Positions 17,708-26,990 are shown, counted from the stretch's first letter. The stretch: DNA of 64,000 nt from JAJXXT01 sp963764465 (GCA_963764465.1 CAVXSO010000007.1:310001-374000), one strand, 5' to 3'. The notes: generated by a model not told the origin, from the letters alone. Program-made: numbers and translations.

Positions 17708-18737
17708 GGCCCTCGAGCAGCGGCGACACGTCGTACCCGGCGGTGCGGGACGCCGCCGGCCGGCCGGCGACAAAGGCCGAGATGGCGGCGGCGATGGCCG
17801 GCGCATCGGGGGCAACCAGGCGCGCGAGCGGCTGCCCGGCGATCTGTTCCGGAATGCCGCCGACGCTCGTCGCGATGACGAAGCGACCCATGGCCAGCGC
17901 CGCCGCAGCCACGCCGCTCTGACTCGCCTCGCGATAGGGGAGGACGAGCGCGTCGGCCCAGGCGAGCAGGTCGCAGACCTCGCCCTCCGGCACCCAGCGG
18001 TTCTCCACCACGACACAAGGCAGCGCCCGCAACGCCGCGAGTTCCCCGCTTTCGGGGCCGGCGCCGACCACGCGCAGTTCCATCGCGCCGGCGGGCACCT
18101 CGCGCATCGCCGCGGCGAGCAGATCGAGTCCCTTGTAGGGCAGCAGCCGACCGAAGCAGAGCAGGCGCGCAGGCCCGGCATGGGCGAAGGGCGGCGGCGC
18201 GTCGCCCAGGGCGAAAGGCGGGTGCGCTACGCGGATCACCAGACGGTCCCCCAGCACGTCCTGCTGCGCGAGGCGCGTGGCGACATGGCTGCTCAGCGCC
18301 ACCACCGCCGCGGCGCGGCGCACGAGCGCCCGTTGCAGCCGCATCTGTACCAGCCAGGTCTCGCCCGCATGCGGGTCCGCGTCATGGACGGTGACGGCGA
18401 AGGGCACGCCGGCACGGCGCAGCGCCGCCGCCATCATGAGGTCGAGCGCCGCTGGCATGGCACACAGCGCGACATCCGGCTCCAGCGCCGCGATGCGCCG
18501 GGCGAGGCGGACGACGATGACCGGCGCCATGGCAAGCCGCGCCAGGAGCGAGGCGACGTCGTCGTAGGTCGGTTCGGCCCAGATGCCGGAAGGCGCAGCG
18601 CCGGTGCGCACGAGTTCCGACTGCGCCGACAGGCAGAGCTCAGTCCCCGCCCCCGCCTTCGCCAGTTCGCGCATGAAGGCGACCGCGCAGAGCGGGCCCG
18701 CGCCACGCCGCCCCCATTGCCAGACGAGAACCTTCAC
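17649..18737 (-). CDS. Glycosyltransferase (GT-B fold, family 4-like)
   Basis: A 362-residue protein with an N-terminal acceptor domain (MKVLVWQWGRRGAGP) and a donor domain containing LLCFGRLLPYKGLDLL. In the usual EX7E region the sequence is LPYREASQSGVAAAALAMGR: the first Glu is present but the second is replaced by Ala, so nucleotide-sugar handling may differ. The GTG at 18737 overlaps the stop of the upstream glycosyltransferase (GTGA). Its 3' end overlaps the convergent HpnL-like gene. A role in surface polysaccharide or glycolipid synthesis is likely; the substrate is unknown. Confidence 0.85.
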   Translation of the reverse strand: MKVLVWQWGRRGAGPLCAVAFMRELAKAGAGTELCLSAQSELVRTGAAPSGIWAEPTYDDVASLLARLAMAPVIVVRLARRIAALEPDVALCAMPAALDLMMAAALRRAGVPFAVTVHDADPHAGETWLVQMRLQRALVRRAAAVVALSSHVATRLAQQDVLGDRLVIRVAHPPFALGDAPPPFAHAGPARLLCFGRLLPYKGLDLLAAAMREVPAGAMELRVVGAGPESGELAALRALPCVVVENRWVPEGEVCDLLAWADALVLPYREASQSGVAAAALAMGRFVIATSVGGIPEQIAGQPLARLVAPDAPAIAAAISAFVAGRPAASRTAGYDVSPLLEGLRLIARAPAGAAPHAPARR

Positions 18738-20026
18738 GCGCTTGCGGAACCGGGCGGCGGCGCGGTGGAAGTGTCCGGCACGGCGAGACCGATGTCGGCC
18801 AGCGCCGCGAGCAGCTTCTGGGGTCCCAGGGCCGCGATGGCGTGGGCCTGCCCGCGCGCGGCGAGTTCGGCGCGGGCTTGCGGGTCGTCGGCGAGCCGCC
18901 GCAGGTGCTGTGCCGCATCCCTCACATCCGCCTCGGCCCAGACCGCGCCTGGCGCCTCGTACACGCCGCGCGGATCGGTGGCCGGCACCAGCCTGTAGCC
19001 GACCAGCGCCGCGCTTTCCGCGTCCATGAACTCGAGGTTGCCGGACCAGCCGGTGGCGACGACGGGCCTGCCGAGCAGCATCGCCTCCGCCGGCACCAGG
19101 CCGAATCCCTCGCTCCGGTGCAGCGACATCGTGATGTCGCTGGCGAGCGTGAGCGCGTGCGCATCCGCCGCGGACAGCGTTTCCGTCATCAGGCGGATGT
19201 TGGGCCCGTCCGCCTTCGCGGCGAGGGCCACCATGTCCTTGCGGAAATGATCCGGATTCGTAATCTTGAGCACGAGGATGCGATCCGCCCGGTCGCCGAA
19301 TGCCTCGCGATGCGCGGCGATCGCCGCCTCGGGGTTCTTGCGCGCATGGGACGAGGCCAGGTTGAGCGACACCAGCGTCACCACCGCGTCATCGGGCAGG
19401 CCAAAATCGGCGCGGCGGCGCGACGAGGGGCGCGGCGGCGACAAGGCGAGCGGCAGCGGCACCGAGCGCACGGGCACGCCGAGCGGCGCCAGCCCATCGG
19501 CGGCGAATTGCGACAGTGTCCAGGCGCGGTGCACGAACTCCGCCCCGCGGCGCCACAACGGCGACGGCTTGGGCAGCTCCCAGGCCCAGTAGCCGATGAC
19601 CATGCGCTGCCCGATCACGCCCGGCGGCAGGGCGCGCAGCGCCAGCGGCAGCAGCGGCGGGTTCTCGTGGATCAGCAGCGGGGCCGCCAGCGGCAACGCA
19701 GGCGGCAGCACCGGCGCGTCCAGGTCCACCGACCAGACGGGCAGCCCGACCCAGGCAAGTGCGGCGCGCATGACGCGCGCCGCCTCGCCAAGCCCGGTCG
19801 CGTGGCGCAGATGGCCGGCAAGCACGATGCCAGTCGCCGGGCGCAGCGGCTGCGGCGCCGGGCGCGGCGCCAGCGTCGCCGCGACGGCGAAGGCGGCACG
19901 CCGGCGCGGACCGCGTGGCAGCAATCGCCAGAGATTATGTGCGAACCCGGGCACGCCCCTGTCTGGCCCACAAACGCGGCATCCCGCAACCCCGCATTGC
20001 ATGGGCGGAGCGGAGCACCGAGGCAC
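18734..20026 (-). CDS. Glycosyltransferase family 4
   Basis: A 430-residue GT-B enzyme. The donor-domain motif SEGFGLVPAEAMLLGRPVVA carries both glutamates of EX7E, and TGWSGNLEFMD follows. The N-terminal segment VLAGHLRHATGLGEAARV is typical of the group. The start is uncertain: GTG at 20026 gives the full frame, while ATG at 20002 and later codons are also possible; the first ~40 residues are rich in Cys and Arg and look weakly conserved. It forms a two-gene unit with the next glycosyltransferase, whose start it overlaps. Confidence 0.85.
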   Translation of the reverse strand: MPRCSAPPMQCGVAGCRVCGPDRGVPGFAHNLWRLLPRGPRRRAAFAVAATLAPRPAPQPLRPATGIVLAGHLRHATGLGEAARVMRAALAWVGLPVWSVDLDAPVLPPALPLAAPLLIHENPPLLPLALRALPPGVIGQRMVIGYWAWELPKPSPLWRRGAEFVHRAWTLSQFAADGLAPLGVPVRSVPLPLALSPPRPSSRRRADFGLPDDAVVTLVSLNLASSHARKNPEAAIAAHREAFGDRADRILVLKITNPDHFRKDMVALAAKADGPNIRLMTETLSAADAHALTLASDITMSLHRSEGFGLVPAEAMLLGRPVVATGWSGNLEFMDAESAALVGYRLVPATDPRGVYEAPGAVWAEADVRDAAQHLRRLADDPQARAELAARGQAHAIAALGPQKLLAALADIGLAVPDTSTAPPPGSASA

Positions 20027-20044
20027 GGGAACCCCGCGCGACGC

Positions 20045-21274
20045 TCAGCGGGTGCTGCTCGCCACCTCGATCACCTCGCGCACCAGCGGGTAGATCTCGC
20101 GGGACCAGCGGCGGCCGTTGAACACGCCGTAATGGCCAACGCCGGTCTGCAGGTGATGCCGCTTCATGGGCATCGGGATGCGGCGGCACAGCTCCTGCGC
20201 CGCCAGGGTCTGGCCGATGGAACAGATATCGTCGAGCTCGCCCTCGACGGTCAGGAGCCAGGTGCGGCGGATCGCAGCCGGATCGACGCGGCGGCCGCGA
20301 TGCGTCATCGCGCCGCGCGGCAGATCGTGTTCCTGGAACACGGAGCGAACGGTCGCGAGATAGAACTCGGCCGGCAGGTCCATCACCGCGAGATACTCGT
20401 CGTAGAACCGCCGGTGCGCCGCGGCACTGTCGCGGTCGCCACGGACGAGCGCGCGGAATTGCTCCATCTGCGCCGTCATGTGCCGGTCGAGATTCATCGA
20501 CATGAAGGCGCCGAGCTGCATGAAGCCGGGATAGACGCGCCGGCCGACGCCGGCATGCGGCCAGGGTACGGTGGTGATCATCTTGTGCTCGAACCAGTCG
20601 ATCGAGCGCTGCTGCGCGAGCTCGTTCACCCGGGTCGGGTTCACGCGGGTGTCGATCGGGCCGGCCATCAGCGTCATGCTGCGTGGGGTTGCTGCATGCC
20701 CCTCCTGCGCCATCAGCGCCGCCGCGGCGACGACCGCGGGCGAAGGCTGGCACACCGCGAGCACATGCACGCCGGGGCCGATCACGGAAAGAAAGCGGAT
20801 CACGTGGTCGGTGAAATCGTCGAGCTCGAACCGGCCGGCGGAGAGCGGGACGTCGCGCGCGTTGATCCAGTCGGTGATCCAGACGTCGTGGTCAGCGAGC
20901 ATGGTGCGCACCGTGCCGCGCAGCAGGCTGGCGAAATGCCCGGACATCGGCGCCACGACGAGCACGCGCGGCTGCGGCGGCCCGACCCATTCCGGCTTGC
21001 GGAAATGCAGCAGCCGGGCAAACGGGGTCGCGGCGGCCACCTCCTCGACGACGAGGTGCGGACGGTTGCCGGCCATGACGTGGTCGATGCCGAAGGCCGG
21101 CCGTTCATGCGTCGTGCCGAGATGACCGTAGGTCTCGCACCAGGCGGCGACCCGGCGCAGCGCAACCGCCGCCGGCGCCTGCCCGAACCCGTCGAGCAGC
21201 CGCGCCGCGGAGCGGGCGAAACGGCGGGACGGCGCGAGGCACAAGGCCTGCGCCTGGTAGAGGTCATAAAGCAT
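20045..21274 (-). CDS. phaZ: Intracellular polyhydroxyalkanoate depolymerase
   Basis: A 409-residue enzyme of the intracellular PhaZ family, which breaks down stored polyhydroxybutyrate granules. It starts MLYDLYQAQ, the usual opening of the family; a start 10 codons earlier at 21304 is possible. The nucleophile motif is VCQPSPA with Cys175, the cysteine version of the lipase box. Asp and His candidates lie in LTVEGELDDICS and TGVGHYGVFNG. The cell probably stores PHA, although no synthase gene is in the window. It is 18 bp upstream of the glycosyltransferase pair on the same strand. Confidence 0.94.
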   Translation of the reverse strand: MLYDLYQAQALCLAPSRRFARSAARLLDGFGQAPAAVALRRVAAWCETYGHLGTTHERPAFGIDHVMAGNRPHLVVEEVAAATPFARLLHFRKPEWVGPPQPRVLVVAPMSGHFASLLRGTVRTMLADHDVWITDWINARDVPLSAGRFELDDFTDHVIRFLSVIGPGVHVLAVCQPSPAVVAAAALMAQEGHAATPRSMTLMAGPIDTRVNPTRVNELAQQRSIDWFEHKMITTVPWPHAGVGRRVYPGFMQLGAFMSMNLDRHMTAQMEQFRALVRGDRDSAAAHRRFYDEYLAVMDLPAEFYLATVRSVFQEHDLPRGAMTHRGRRVDPAAIRRTWLLTVEGELDDICSIGQTLAAQELCRRIPMPMKRHHLQTGVGHYGVFNGRRWSREIYPLVREVIEVASSTR

Positions 21275-21464
21275 CGGCGAGTCCGGCGGGAGACAACCCT
21301 CCACGGGCCCGCGCGGCGCTCAGCTGGGTCGAAACGGCCAATCCGCAAATCCTTCGGTCCCGAAGCAAAGCAGCCCGGCAGGAATGTTGCAACGCACGAT
21401 ATCGGGATGCGAGACAGGGCGGGCGCGGCGCGGAAAGCGCGCCGCGCCGCGAAGGAGGCCGGAC

Positions 21465-22118
21465 ATGGCGGCGAGCCTGCTGATCAGCAGTCGGAACTAT
21501 TCGTCGTGGTCGCTGCGCGGCTGGCTGCTGGCGCGCATGTCCGGGCTGGAGTTCACCGTCGAGACCACGGCGGCGGACGACCCCTCGGCGCTGGCCGAGC
21601 TGCTGCTGCGCGCCTCCTCCATCCTGGTGCCGCGCCTGCGCCATGACGGGATTGAGATCTGGGACACGCTGGCGATCGCCGAATATCTCAACGAGACATT
21701 CCCTCAGGCCGGGATGTACCCCACGGATCGCGCGGCGCGGGCGCGCTGCCGTTCGATCTCCGGGGAGATGCATTCCGGCTTCTCGGCCCTGCGCTCCTCG
21801 CTGCCGATGAACCTGCGCATGCGGCGCCAGGACTTCACGGTATGGGCGGCGGCGCGCGCCGATATCGAGCGTATCCTCGCGATCTGGAACGACTGCCTGG
21901 AGACCTGGCACGGCCCCTGCCTGTTCGGCCGCCGGCTTTCCGTGGCCGATGCGATGTTCGCGCCGGTGGTCACCCGGTTGCGCACCTACGGCGTGGCGCT
22001 CGACGGTGCCTGCGAGGCCTATGCGCGGCGCATCGAGGCCTGGCCCGACATGCGCGAATGGGCCGAGGCGGCGATCGACGAGCCGGAGGCAATCGAAGAA
22101 CTCGACATGGAATTCTGA
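21465..22118 (+). CDS. Glutathione S-transferase family protein
   Basis: A 217-residue soluble protein. The N-terminal thioredoxin-like domain (LLISSRNYSSWSLRGWLL, then IEIWDTLAIAEYLNE, where the Glu/Ser-type glutathione contact is replaced by DT) is followed by an all-helical C-terminal domain containing CLFGRRLSVADAMFAPVV, whose Asp is the family N-cap residue. A GAAGGAGG ribosome-binding site precedes the ATG at 21465. It is divergent from phaZ. Substrate and whether it truly uses glutathione are unknown. Confidence 0.88.
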   Translation: MAASLLISSRNYSSWSLRGWLLARMSGLEFTVETTAADDPSALAELLLRASSILVPRLRHDGIEIWDTLAIAEYLNETFPQAGMYPTDRAARARCRSISGEMHSGFSALRSSLPMNLRMRRQDFTVWAAARADIERILAIWNDCLETWHGPCLFGRRLSVADAMFAPVVTRLRTYGVALDGACEAYARRIEAWPDMREWAEAAIDEPEAIEELDMEF

Positions 22119-23040
22119 GGCCGGCGCCAGCGTTCGGCCGGGCTTCCGGGCCTGTCGCGGGAGCGTCGCGGCGCACGGCTCACGATCGTTGATACGCGCG
22201 CTCGCCAGTGGAGACGGGTGCCGTCCGCGTTTTGGTCGGCGGCGTTCGATCTACGCTCAGGACCAGCGTGATACGCGAACCGGCGAACCGGCGATGCCAG
22301 GCGGTATCTTCGGCCGATCATGCTGGGTGCGCCGGCGTTGCAGGATCCCCCGGTTGCGACAGCGACGGCCGGATCCTAGTCGGCGCAGAGATCGCAGAAC
22401 CCGCCGCCGGGGCAGGCCGTGTCAGAAGGCTTTACATGGAGGCAAGCGCCAACGAACGCACGGACATGAAGGGGGTACCGGCTGGCAAACGATCGACGCC
22501 GTGGGCGTGGGACCGAACAGCCAACTCGAGCTCGGTCGGCGCTGGGAGCGCTGATTGTCGCTCAGTGTCGGCACCGGCAGATACGCCATCGGACACCTGT
22601 TCGACCGCCTCAAGGGCTTCCGCCGCATGGCTACCCGGTCCGACCGGCTCGCCGCAAATTTCCGTGCCGCGATCTGCATTTCTGCAATCGTCGCTCCTTT
22701 ATTATGCACCCGGAGCATTCGGCGTGCGGACGGAGCGGCGCCAACCTATTGACGCGTCGCGAAGAACCGACGGCGGCAACGGGTTGCCGCCCGACGGCGG
22801 AAATCGCAAAGCATCTGAAAAATCATTGTTGACTCCATACGGATTGCTGCGGCATTTTTTAAGTGCACACGAGTAAGTATTGATCGGGGGCGGAACGAAT
22901 ATTCGCGACACCGACTTCGTTGCGATCACATCGCCAGCATGGTGCCGATATTGGCGGTTCTTTCTGTCAGTATCGGGTGCTTCGTGTGACGATTGACCGA
23001 CATTTACTTTGACTGGATTCACATAAAAGGGTGAAATGCC
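22119..23040 (+). other. Long intergenic region with IS remnant and AT-rich leader
   Basis: About 920 bp without an intact gene. It holds a transposase C-terminal fragment (22582-22704), a 15-bp motif GGCCGTGTCAGAAGG (22415-22429) nearly identical to one at 60660-60674, and a clearly AT-richer part from about 22800 to 23040 that should carry the promoter of the PEP-CTERM gene. No tRNA or convincing riboswitch is visible. Confidence 0.6.
22582..22704 (+). pseudogene. IS5-family transposase remnant (C-terminal end)
   Basis: The frame encodes AIGHLFDRLKGFRRMATRSD, then RLAANFRAAICISAIV. This matches the conserved C-terminal end of IS5-family DDE transposases (the E of the catalytic triad is normally in the IE-x-x-F-x-RLK-x-x-RR stretch, followed by ATRYDK). 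Here the IE position reads IG, so the catalytic Glu is lost. No upstream part of the transposase is recognisable, and the frame ends soon after in unrelated sequence. It is a decayed fragment. Confidence 0.7.
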
Positions 23041-23820
23041 ATGTCGCTATCGCGAATACTCCGGCCTTTCCGCCAGGTGCTGCCCGGTTCTGCAGCGGCG
23101 GTCCTTCTGTGCTCCTTCGGGTTGGCGAGCCCGGCCAAGGCGAGCGCGGTCACCTTGTGCCCGAGCGCCGCCGGCGTCGGAGGATTCGGTGAAACCAAGG
23201 CGTTGGTCGCGGGCCCGCTCGACGGAACCTGTGGCGCGAACAGCGCCGTTGAGATCAGCATTCCGGCGAGCACGGACTATGGGAAGCTGACGTTCGGCTC
23301 CGGTACATCCGGCTATCCTGCGGGGCTGACTTTGGGTGGTCTGTCTGGCCTGTCTTCCGATGTGCTGTTCACGAGCGGCGGCAGCGAACAGCCCTATTAC
23401 CTGCTTGCGTTTACGGACAGCAGCGTCAGCCTCGGACAAGCCAGCGCCGCCGACCAGATCCTCATGATCGAGTTTCAGTCGTCCGCCCTTTCGGGCAGCA
23501 CGCTGGCGGCCGATCCAAATTTGACGCGCTTCAACCTGTACGACAACTCGACCGGCAATTATCTGGGAACCGGCCAATCCGACACGAACACCCTCAACGG
23601 CTGGCTGGGCAAATACTCTGCTCTGGGCTCCGAATCGCTGCAGGGAATCTGGGTTGGCGAGGGCCTCACCGGCGGCGATAGCGGTGCCGAGACGCTCACC
23701 GTGAACTCGCTGACCGTGGACTACAAACCGGTTCCCGAACCAGCATCCGTCGCGATCTTCTGCACCGGGCTCATTGGCCTCGGCGCGGCGCGGCGCCGCA
23801 ACCGCAAGCCTGCCTTCTAA
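23041..23820 (+). CDS. PEP-CTERM sorting domain protein
   Basis: A 259-residue secreted protein. An N-terminal signal peptide (RILRPFRQVLPGSAAAVLLC, cleavage near residue 35) is followed by a Ser/Gly/Thr-rich body and a C-terminal PEP-CTERM tail: VPEPASVAIFCTGLIGLGAA, beginning near residue 231, then RRRNRK. Such proteins are anchored, then cut by an exosortase (EpsH) and released to the surface or matrix. No exosortase or polysaccharide operon is in the window, so the sorting enzyme must be elsewhere. It is preceded by an AT-rich leader and followed by a terminator-like hairpin, so it is transcribed alone. The function of the body is unknown. Confidence 0.9.
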   Translation: MSLSRILRPFRQVLPGSAAAVLLCSFGLASPAKASAVTLCPSAAGVGGFGETKALVAGPLDGTCGANSAVEISIPASTDYGKLTFGSGTSGYPAGLTLGGLSGLSSDVLFTSGGSEQPYYLLAFTDSSVSLGQASAADQILMIEFQSSALSGSTLAADPNLTRFNLYDNSTGNYLGTGQSDTNTLNGWLGKYSALGSESLQGIWVGEGLTGGDSGAETLTVNSLTVDYKPVPEPASVAIFCTGLIGLGAARRRNRKPAF

Positions 23821-23840
23821 GACGATCGCACACCCCTATG

Positions 23841-23869
23841 GCGGACGGCTCCCTCGCGGAGCCGTTCGT
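23841..23869 (+). terminator. Terminator-like hairpin after the PEP-CTERM gene
   Basis: ACGGCTCC (23845-23852) pairs perfectly with GGAGCCGT (23858-23865) around the loop CTCGC. Four more pairs, two of them G-T, extend the stem outward. The following TTCGTTGCT is T-containing but not a strong U-tract. It starts 21 bp after the stop codon. Confidence 0.6.
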
Positions 23870-24065
23870 TGCTGCCGGCTAAACGCCTTGCCCGCGGCGA
23901 TAGGCCACCGGGTATCCCGACGCGGACGGGCGCGAACCAGCCTCGGGCCATGCCGCCAGCCGCAGACCGCGGTCTGTGGAACAACTGGCCTGGGCCGCGA
24001 GGCGACGAGATGCGTGGCGCGGCCCACCTTGACGCGTCCCGGCCCCACCGGCATCAGCCGCAGCC

Positions 24066-24989
24066 ATGAATCCGGGTTCGTGCTGGTTGGTGTGTGAGGA
24101 TCTCGGCGGCCTGCTGAGCCAGGCACGGGGGCTCGCGCAGGTCGCGGGGATCGCCGCGGAGGAGCGGCTGTTCACGCCGCGCTTCCCGTGGTCGTTGCTG
24201 TCGCCGCGGCTATGGGCGGCGCCGCCACGCGTCGCGGGGCTCAGCGCGCCCTACCCCGAACTGCTGATTGGCTGCGGCGGCAAGGCGGCCGCGGTGCTCG
24301 CCGCGCTCCGCCCGCAGGCGCGCAGCGTGATCATCCAGCACCCCCGCATGGACCCGCGCCTGTTCGACCTCATCATCACGGCGCCGCACGACGAGCTCAC
24401 CGGACCCAACGTCTTTGTTGCCCGCACGGCGCTGCATGGGATGACGCCGCGCTTCGGCCCCGAGCGCGCGATCTGGGCGCCGCGTTTCGCGCATTTGCCG
24501 CGGCCACTGGTTTCGGTCTCGATTGGCGGCTCCAATGGACGGTTCCGGCTCGATGTGCCGGTCGCGGAGGCGATCGCCGCCGACCTGCGCACGATGATGC
24601 GCGAGGACAAGGTCGGGCTCGCCCTCACTCCTTCCCGCCGCACCTCGCCCGAGGTGCGCGCGGTGTTTCGTCGGGTGCTGGAACCGGAAGGCGCCTATGT
24701 CTGGGAAATGACGGGCGAAAACCCCTATGTCGGCATGCTTGCCTGCGCGGATGCGATCCTGGTCACCGAGGACAGCGTCTCCATGGTCTCGGAGGCAACG
24801 GCGACGGGCGTGCCGGTGATGACGATAGGATTGCCCGGCAAGTCGCGACGGATCCGCGCGTTCACCCAGGGCTTGATCGACGCGGGCAGGGTGCGCCCCT
24901 ATCGGGGCCGGCTCGAGGTCTGGCCGGTCGAACCGCTGGATGACACGGCGGCGGCAGCCGAGGCCATGCGGCAGCGTTTCGGCTGGTAG
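24066..24989 (+). CDS. ELM1-family protein (mitochondrial fission ELM1-like, GT-B fold)
   Basis: A 307-residue protein of the DUF1022/ELM1 family. Diagnostic segments are the opening CWLVCEDLGGLLSQARGLAQ, VSVSIGGSNGRFRLD in the middle, TPSRRTSPEV, and ILVTEDSVSMVSEATATGVP near the C-terminus, which resembles the donor-binding part of GT-B glycosyltransferases. The plant member affects mitochondrial fission; bacterial members have no settled role, though some lie with lipid A or polysaccharide genes. No strong ribosome-binding site is visible. It is followed after 14 bp by an unrecognised large gene, likely in the same transcript. Confidence 0.85.
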   Translation: MNPGSCWLVCEDLGGLLSQARGLAQVAGIAAEERLFTPRFPWSLLSPRLWAAPPRVAGLSAPYPELLIGCGGKAAAVLAALRPQARSVIIQHPRMDPRLFDLIITAPHDELTGPNVFVARTALHGMTPRFGPERAIWAPRFAHLPRPLVSVSIGGSNGRFRLDVPVAEAIAADLRTMMREDKVGLALTPSRRTSPEVRAVFRRVLEPEGAYVWEMTGENPYVGMLACADAILVTEDSVSMVSEATATGVPVMTIGLPGKSRRIRAFTQGLIDAGRVRPYRGRLEVWPVEPLDDTAAAAEAMRQRFGW

Positions 24990-25003
24990 GGAGGCAGCGG
25001 ACA

Positions 25004-26899
25004 ATGCTCGATATCGCGACGTTCGACGCGCGCGCTGGCGGCAATGTGCTCTACAAGGCGCTGTCGCATCCACTGGCAGCCGAGGCGCTCGAGGCGCTGG
25101 CCGGGAAGCTGGCCGGCCGCGGCCTCGCGCTCGTCGACCCCGAGGGATTCGCCCCGGCGCTGCTGGCGCTGGCGCCGCGACCGTTCACCATCGCCTCCGT
25201 GCATGTCCAGGACGTGCGCCGCGTCGGCGAGCCGGTTGCAGGGCACAAGGCCCGGGCCGTGACCGAGCTTGTCGGCATGGATGCGACGGACATCCTGGTC
25301 GCCAGCTTCGATGCCGAGCGGCTGGTGAGCCAGCTGCGCAAGCTGCTGCCGGGGGCGCGCATCGAAACGCTGGACGCGGTGAAGCTGCCGGCGGCGATGC
25401 TGAGCGCGCCGCGCTATCTCGACAAGCTGAACTTCGCGACCAACTTCGCCTTCTTCCGCGATGCCGACGGGCTCTGCACGCGCCTCGTCTCCGCCAATTA
25501 CTGGGCGGGGTACGGGGCGAAATCCGTGCGGCTGTGGCTGCGCCTGTTCGACGGCGAGGGCCGCGTGCTCGCGACCTGGGAAGAGACGGTGCCGCAAGCG
25601 GGCTACGCCATCGACAGCGCCGAGGTGCGCGCACGCTTCGGGCTTGGGCCGTTCACCGGCCAGCTCTTCCTGCACGCGATCGGGGCCGCGGGGCACGACG
25701 TGGTGAAATACGCGCTCGACACCTACGGCGCGGGCAACGAGGCCAGCCTTTCCTGCACGCACGACGCGAATGCCTGGCCGGCCGACCGCTACGCCGGCAT
25801 CCCCGCGCCGGAAGCGGGCGAGCGCGTGGTGCTGTGGCTGCAGAACAGCCACGCGACACCGATTCCGGCCGGCGCCGTCGCCTTTGACCGCATGGGGGCG
25901 GAGGCACCCGTACCCTATCCGCGCGAGGTGCCGGGCTTTGCCTCGGTTCCCGTGGACATGGGCGCGATGCTGCCGGGGCTCGCCTGGCCCGCACAGATCG
26001 AGATGCGCGCCGGGCGGCACACGGTGCGGCCACGCTACGAGGTGGTGCGCGCCGGGCGCACGCGGATCGCGCACCCGAATGTGGAGCGTTCCGACCTGCA
26101 CCCGGAGCCGGCGATCCTCAACCTGCCGGAGGCTCTCGGGCGTGGCTTCCTGCTGCCGCTGCCGGTGCTGCCGCGCAGCCGTTTCCGCACGCTGATCCAG
26201 CCCACGCCGATGGCGACGACCCAGGATGCGCTGCCGCTGCGGCTCGATGTCTTTGCACCCGACGGCAGTCTCGCCGCCTCGCGCGTGCTCGGCGTGCTGC
26301 CACGCAACCACGACGTCGCGGTCGATCTCGACGATCTGCTCCCGGACGGCGCGCTCGCCGAGGGCGGGCACGCGGAGCTGCGTTACGAGCGCGGCATTGG
26401 CGGCACGGCGGATGGCTGGCTGCACGCGCTGGTGCGCGCCGAGGCCCGTGCGGGCGCGCATGCCGCGGAAAGCAGCTTCGGGGCCCACGTGTTCAACACG
26501 CTGATGACCTGGCGCGACGAGCCGCAGAGCTATTCCGGCCCGCCGCCAGGCCTGTCCACGCGCCTGTTCCTCAAGCTCGGCATGCGCCTCGGCGAGGGCC
26601 TCGCCAAAAGCTTTGCGACCTTGATCTATCCGGCTTCGGCGCCGTGGCACCCGGTTTCGGAGACGCGGCTGCTGCTGGTCGACGGCGTGGGCGCCACCAT
26701 CGCGGACGTGCCGCTGGCCATCCCCTGCTCCGGCTCGGCGCTGATCGTCGCCGAGGACGTGTTCAGCCCCGCCCAGATCGAGGCAGCGGGACCGCGCGGC
26801 TACGTGCTGGTGCGCGACACCACCTGCCGCCTGTTCGGTTATCACGGGCTGATGACCGCGGACGGACGGTTCTCCATGGACCACATGTTCGGGTTCTGA
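25004..26899 (+). CDS. Large protein of unknown function (631 residues)
   Basis: I do not recognise this family. The sequence shows an N-terminal part (about residues 1-130) with alternating helix and strand pattern, beginning MLDIATFDARAGGNVLYKAL, that could be a small Rossmann-like domain. A long, strand-rich, proline- and aspartate-containing body follows, with YWAGYGAKSVRLWLRLFD and SLSCTHDANAWP. There is no signal peptide and no clear membrane helix. GGGAGG lies about 10 nt before the ATG. It follows the ELM1-family gene by 14 bp. Codon use matches neighbours, so it looks native. Sugar or lipid surface metabolism is possible from context only. Confidence 0.75.
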   Translation: MLDIATFDARAGGNVLYKALSHPLAAEALEALAGKLAGRGLALVDPEGFAPALLALAPRPFTIASVHVQDVRRVGEPVAGHKARAVTELVGMDATDILVASFDAERLVSQLRKLLPGARIETLDAVKLPAAMLSAPRYLDKLNFATNFAFFRDADGLCTRLVSANYWAGYGAKSVRLWLRLFDGEGRVLATWEETVPQAGYAIDSAEVRARFGLGPFTGQLFLHAIGAAGHDVVKYALDTYGAGNEASLSCTHDANAWPADRYAGIPAPEAGERVVLWLQNSHATPIPAGAVAFDRMGAEAPVPYPREVPGFASVPVDMGAMLPGLAWPAQIEMRAGRHTVRPRYEVVRAGRTRIAHPNVERSDLHPEPAILNLPEALGRGFLLPLPVLPRSRFRTLIQPTPMATTQDALPLRLDVFAPDGSLAASRVLGVLPRNHDVAVDLDDLLPDGALAEGGHAELRYERGIGGTADGWLHALVRAEARAGAHAAESSFGAHVFNTLMTWRDEPQSYSGPPPGLSTRLFLKLGMRLGEGLAKSFATLIYPASAPWHPVSETRLLLVDGVGATIADVPLAIPCSGSALIVAEDVFSPAQIEAAGPRGYVLVRDTTCRLFGYHGLMTADGRFSMDHMFGF

Positions 26900-26990
26900 T
26901 CCACCGCCCCGCCTGCACCGCCCCGGGCCGCCCCCTTCCCCCCCGCGACACGGCCGCGCAGACTGTCGGCGAAGCAACGGAGGCGCGGCC

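Noticed and set aside
18842..21646. Plus-strand open frame of 934 codons
   Set aside because: It lies antisense to a glycosyltransferase and phaZ, which have intact catalytic motifs. It is a shadow frame.
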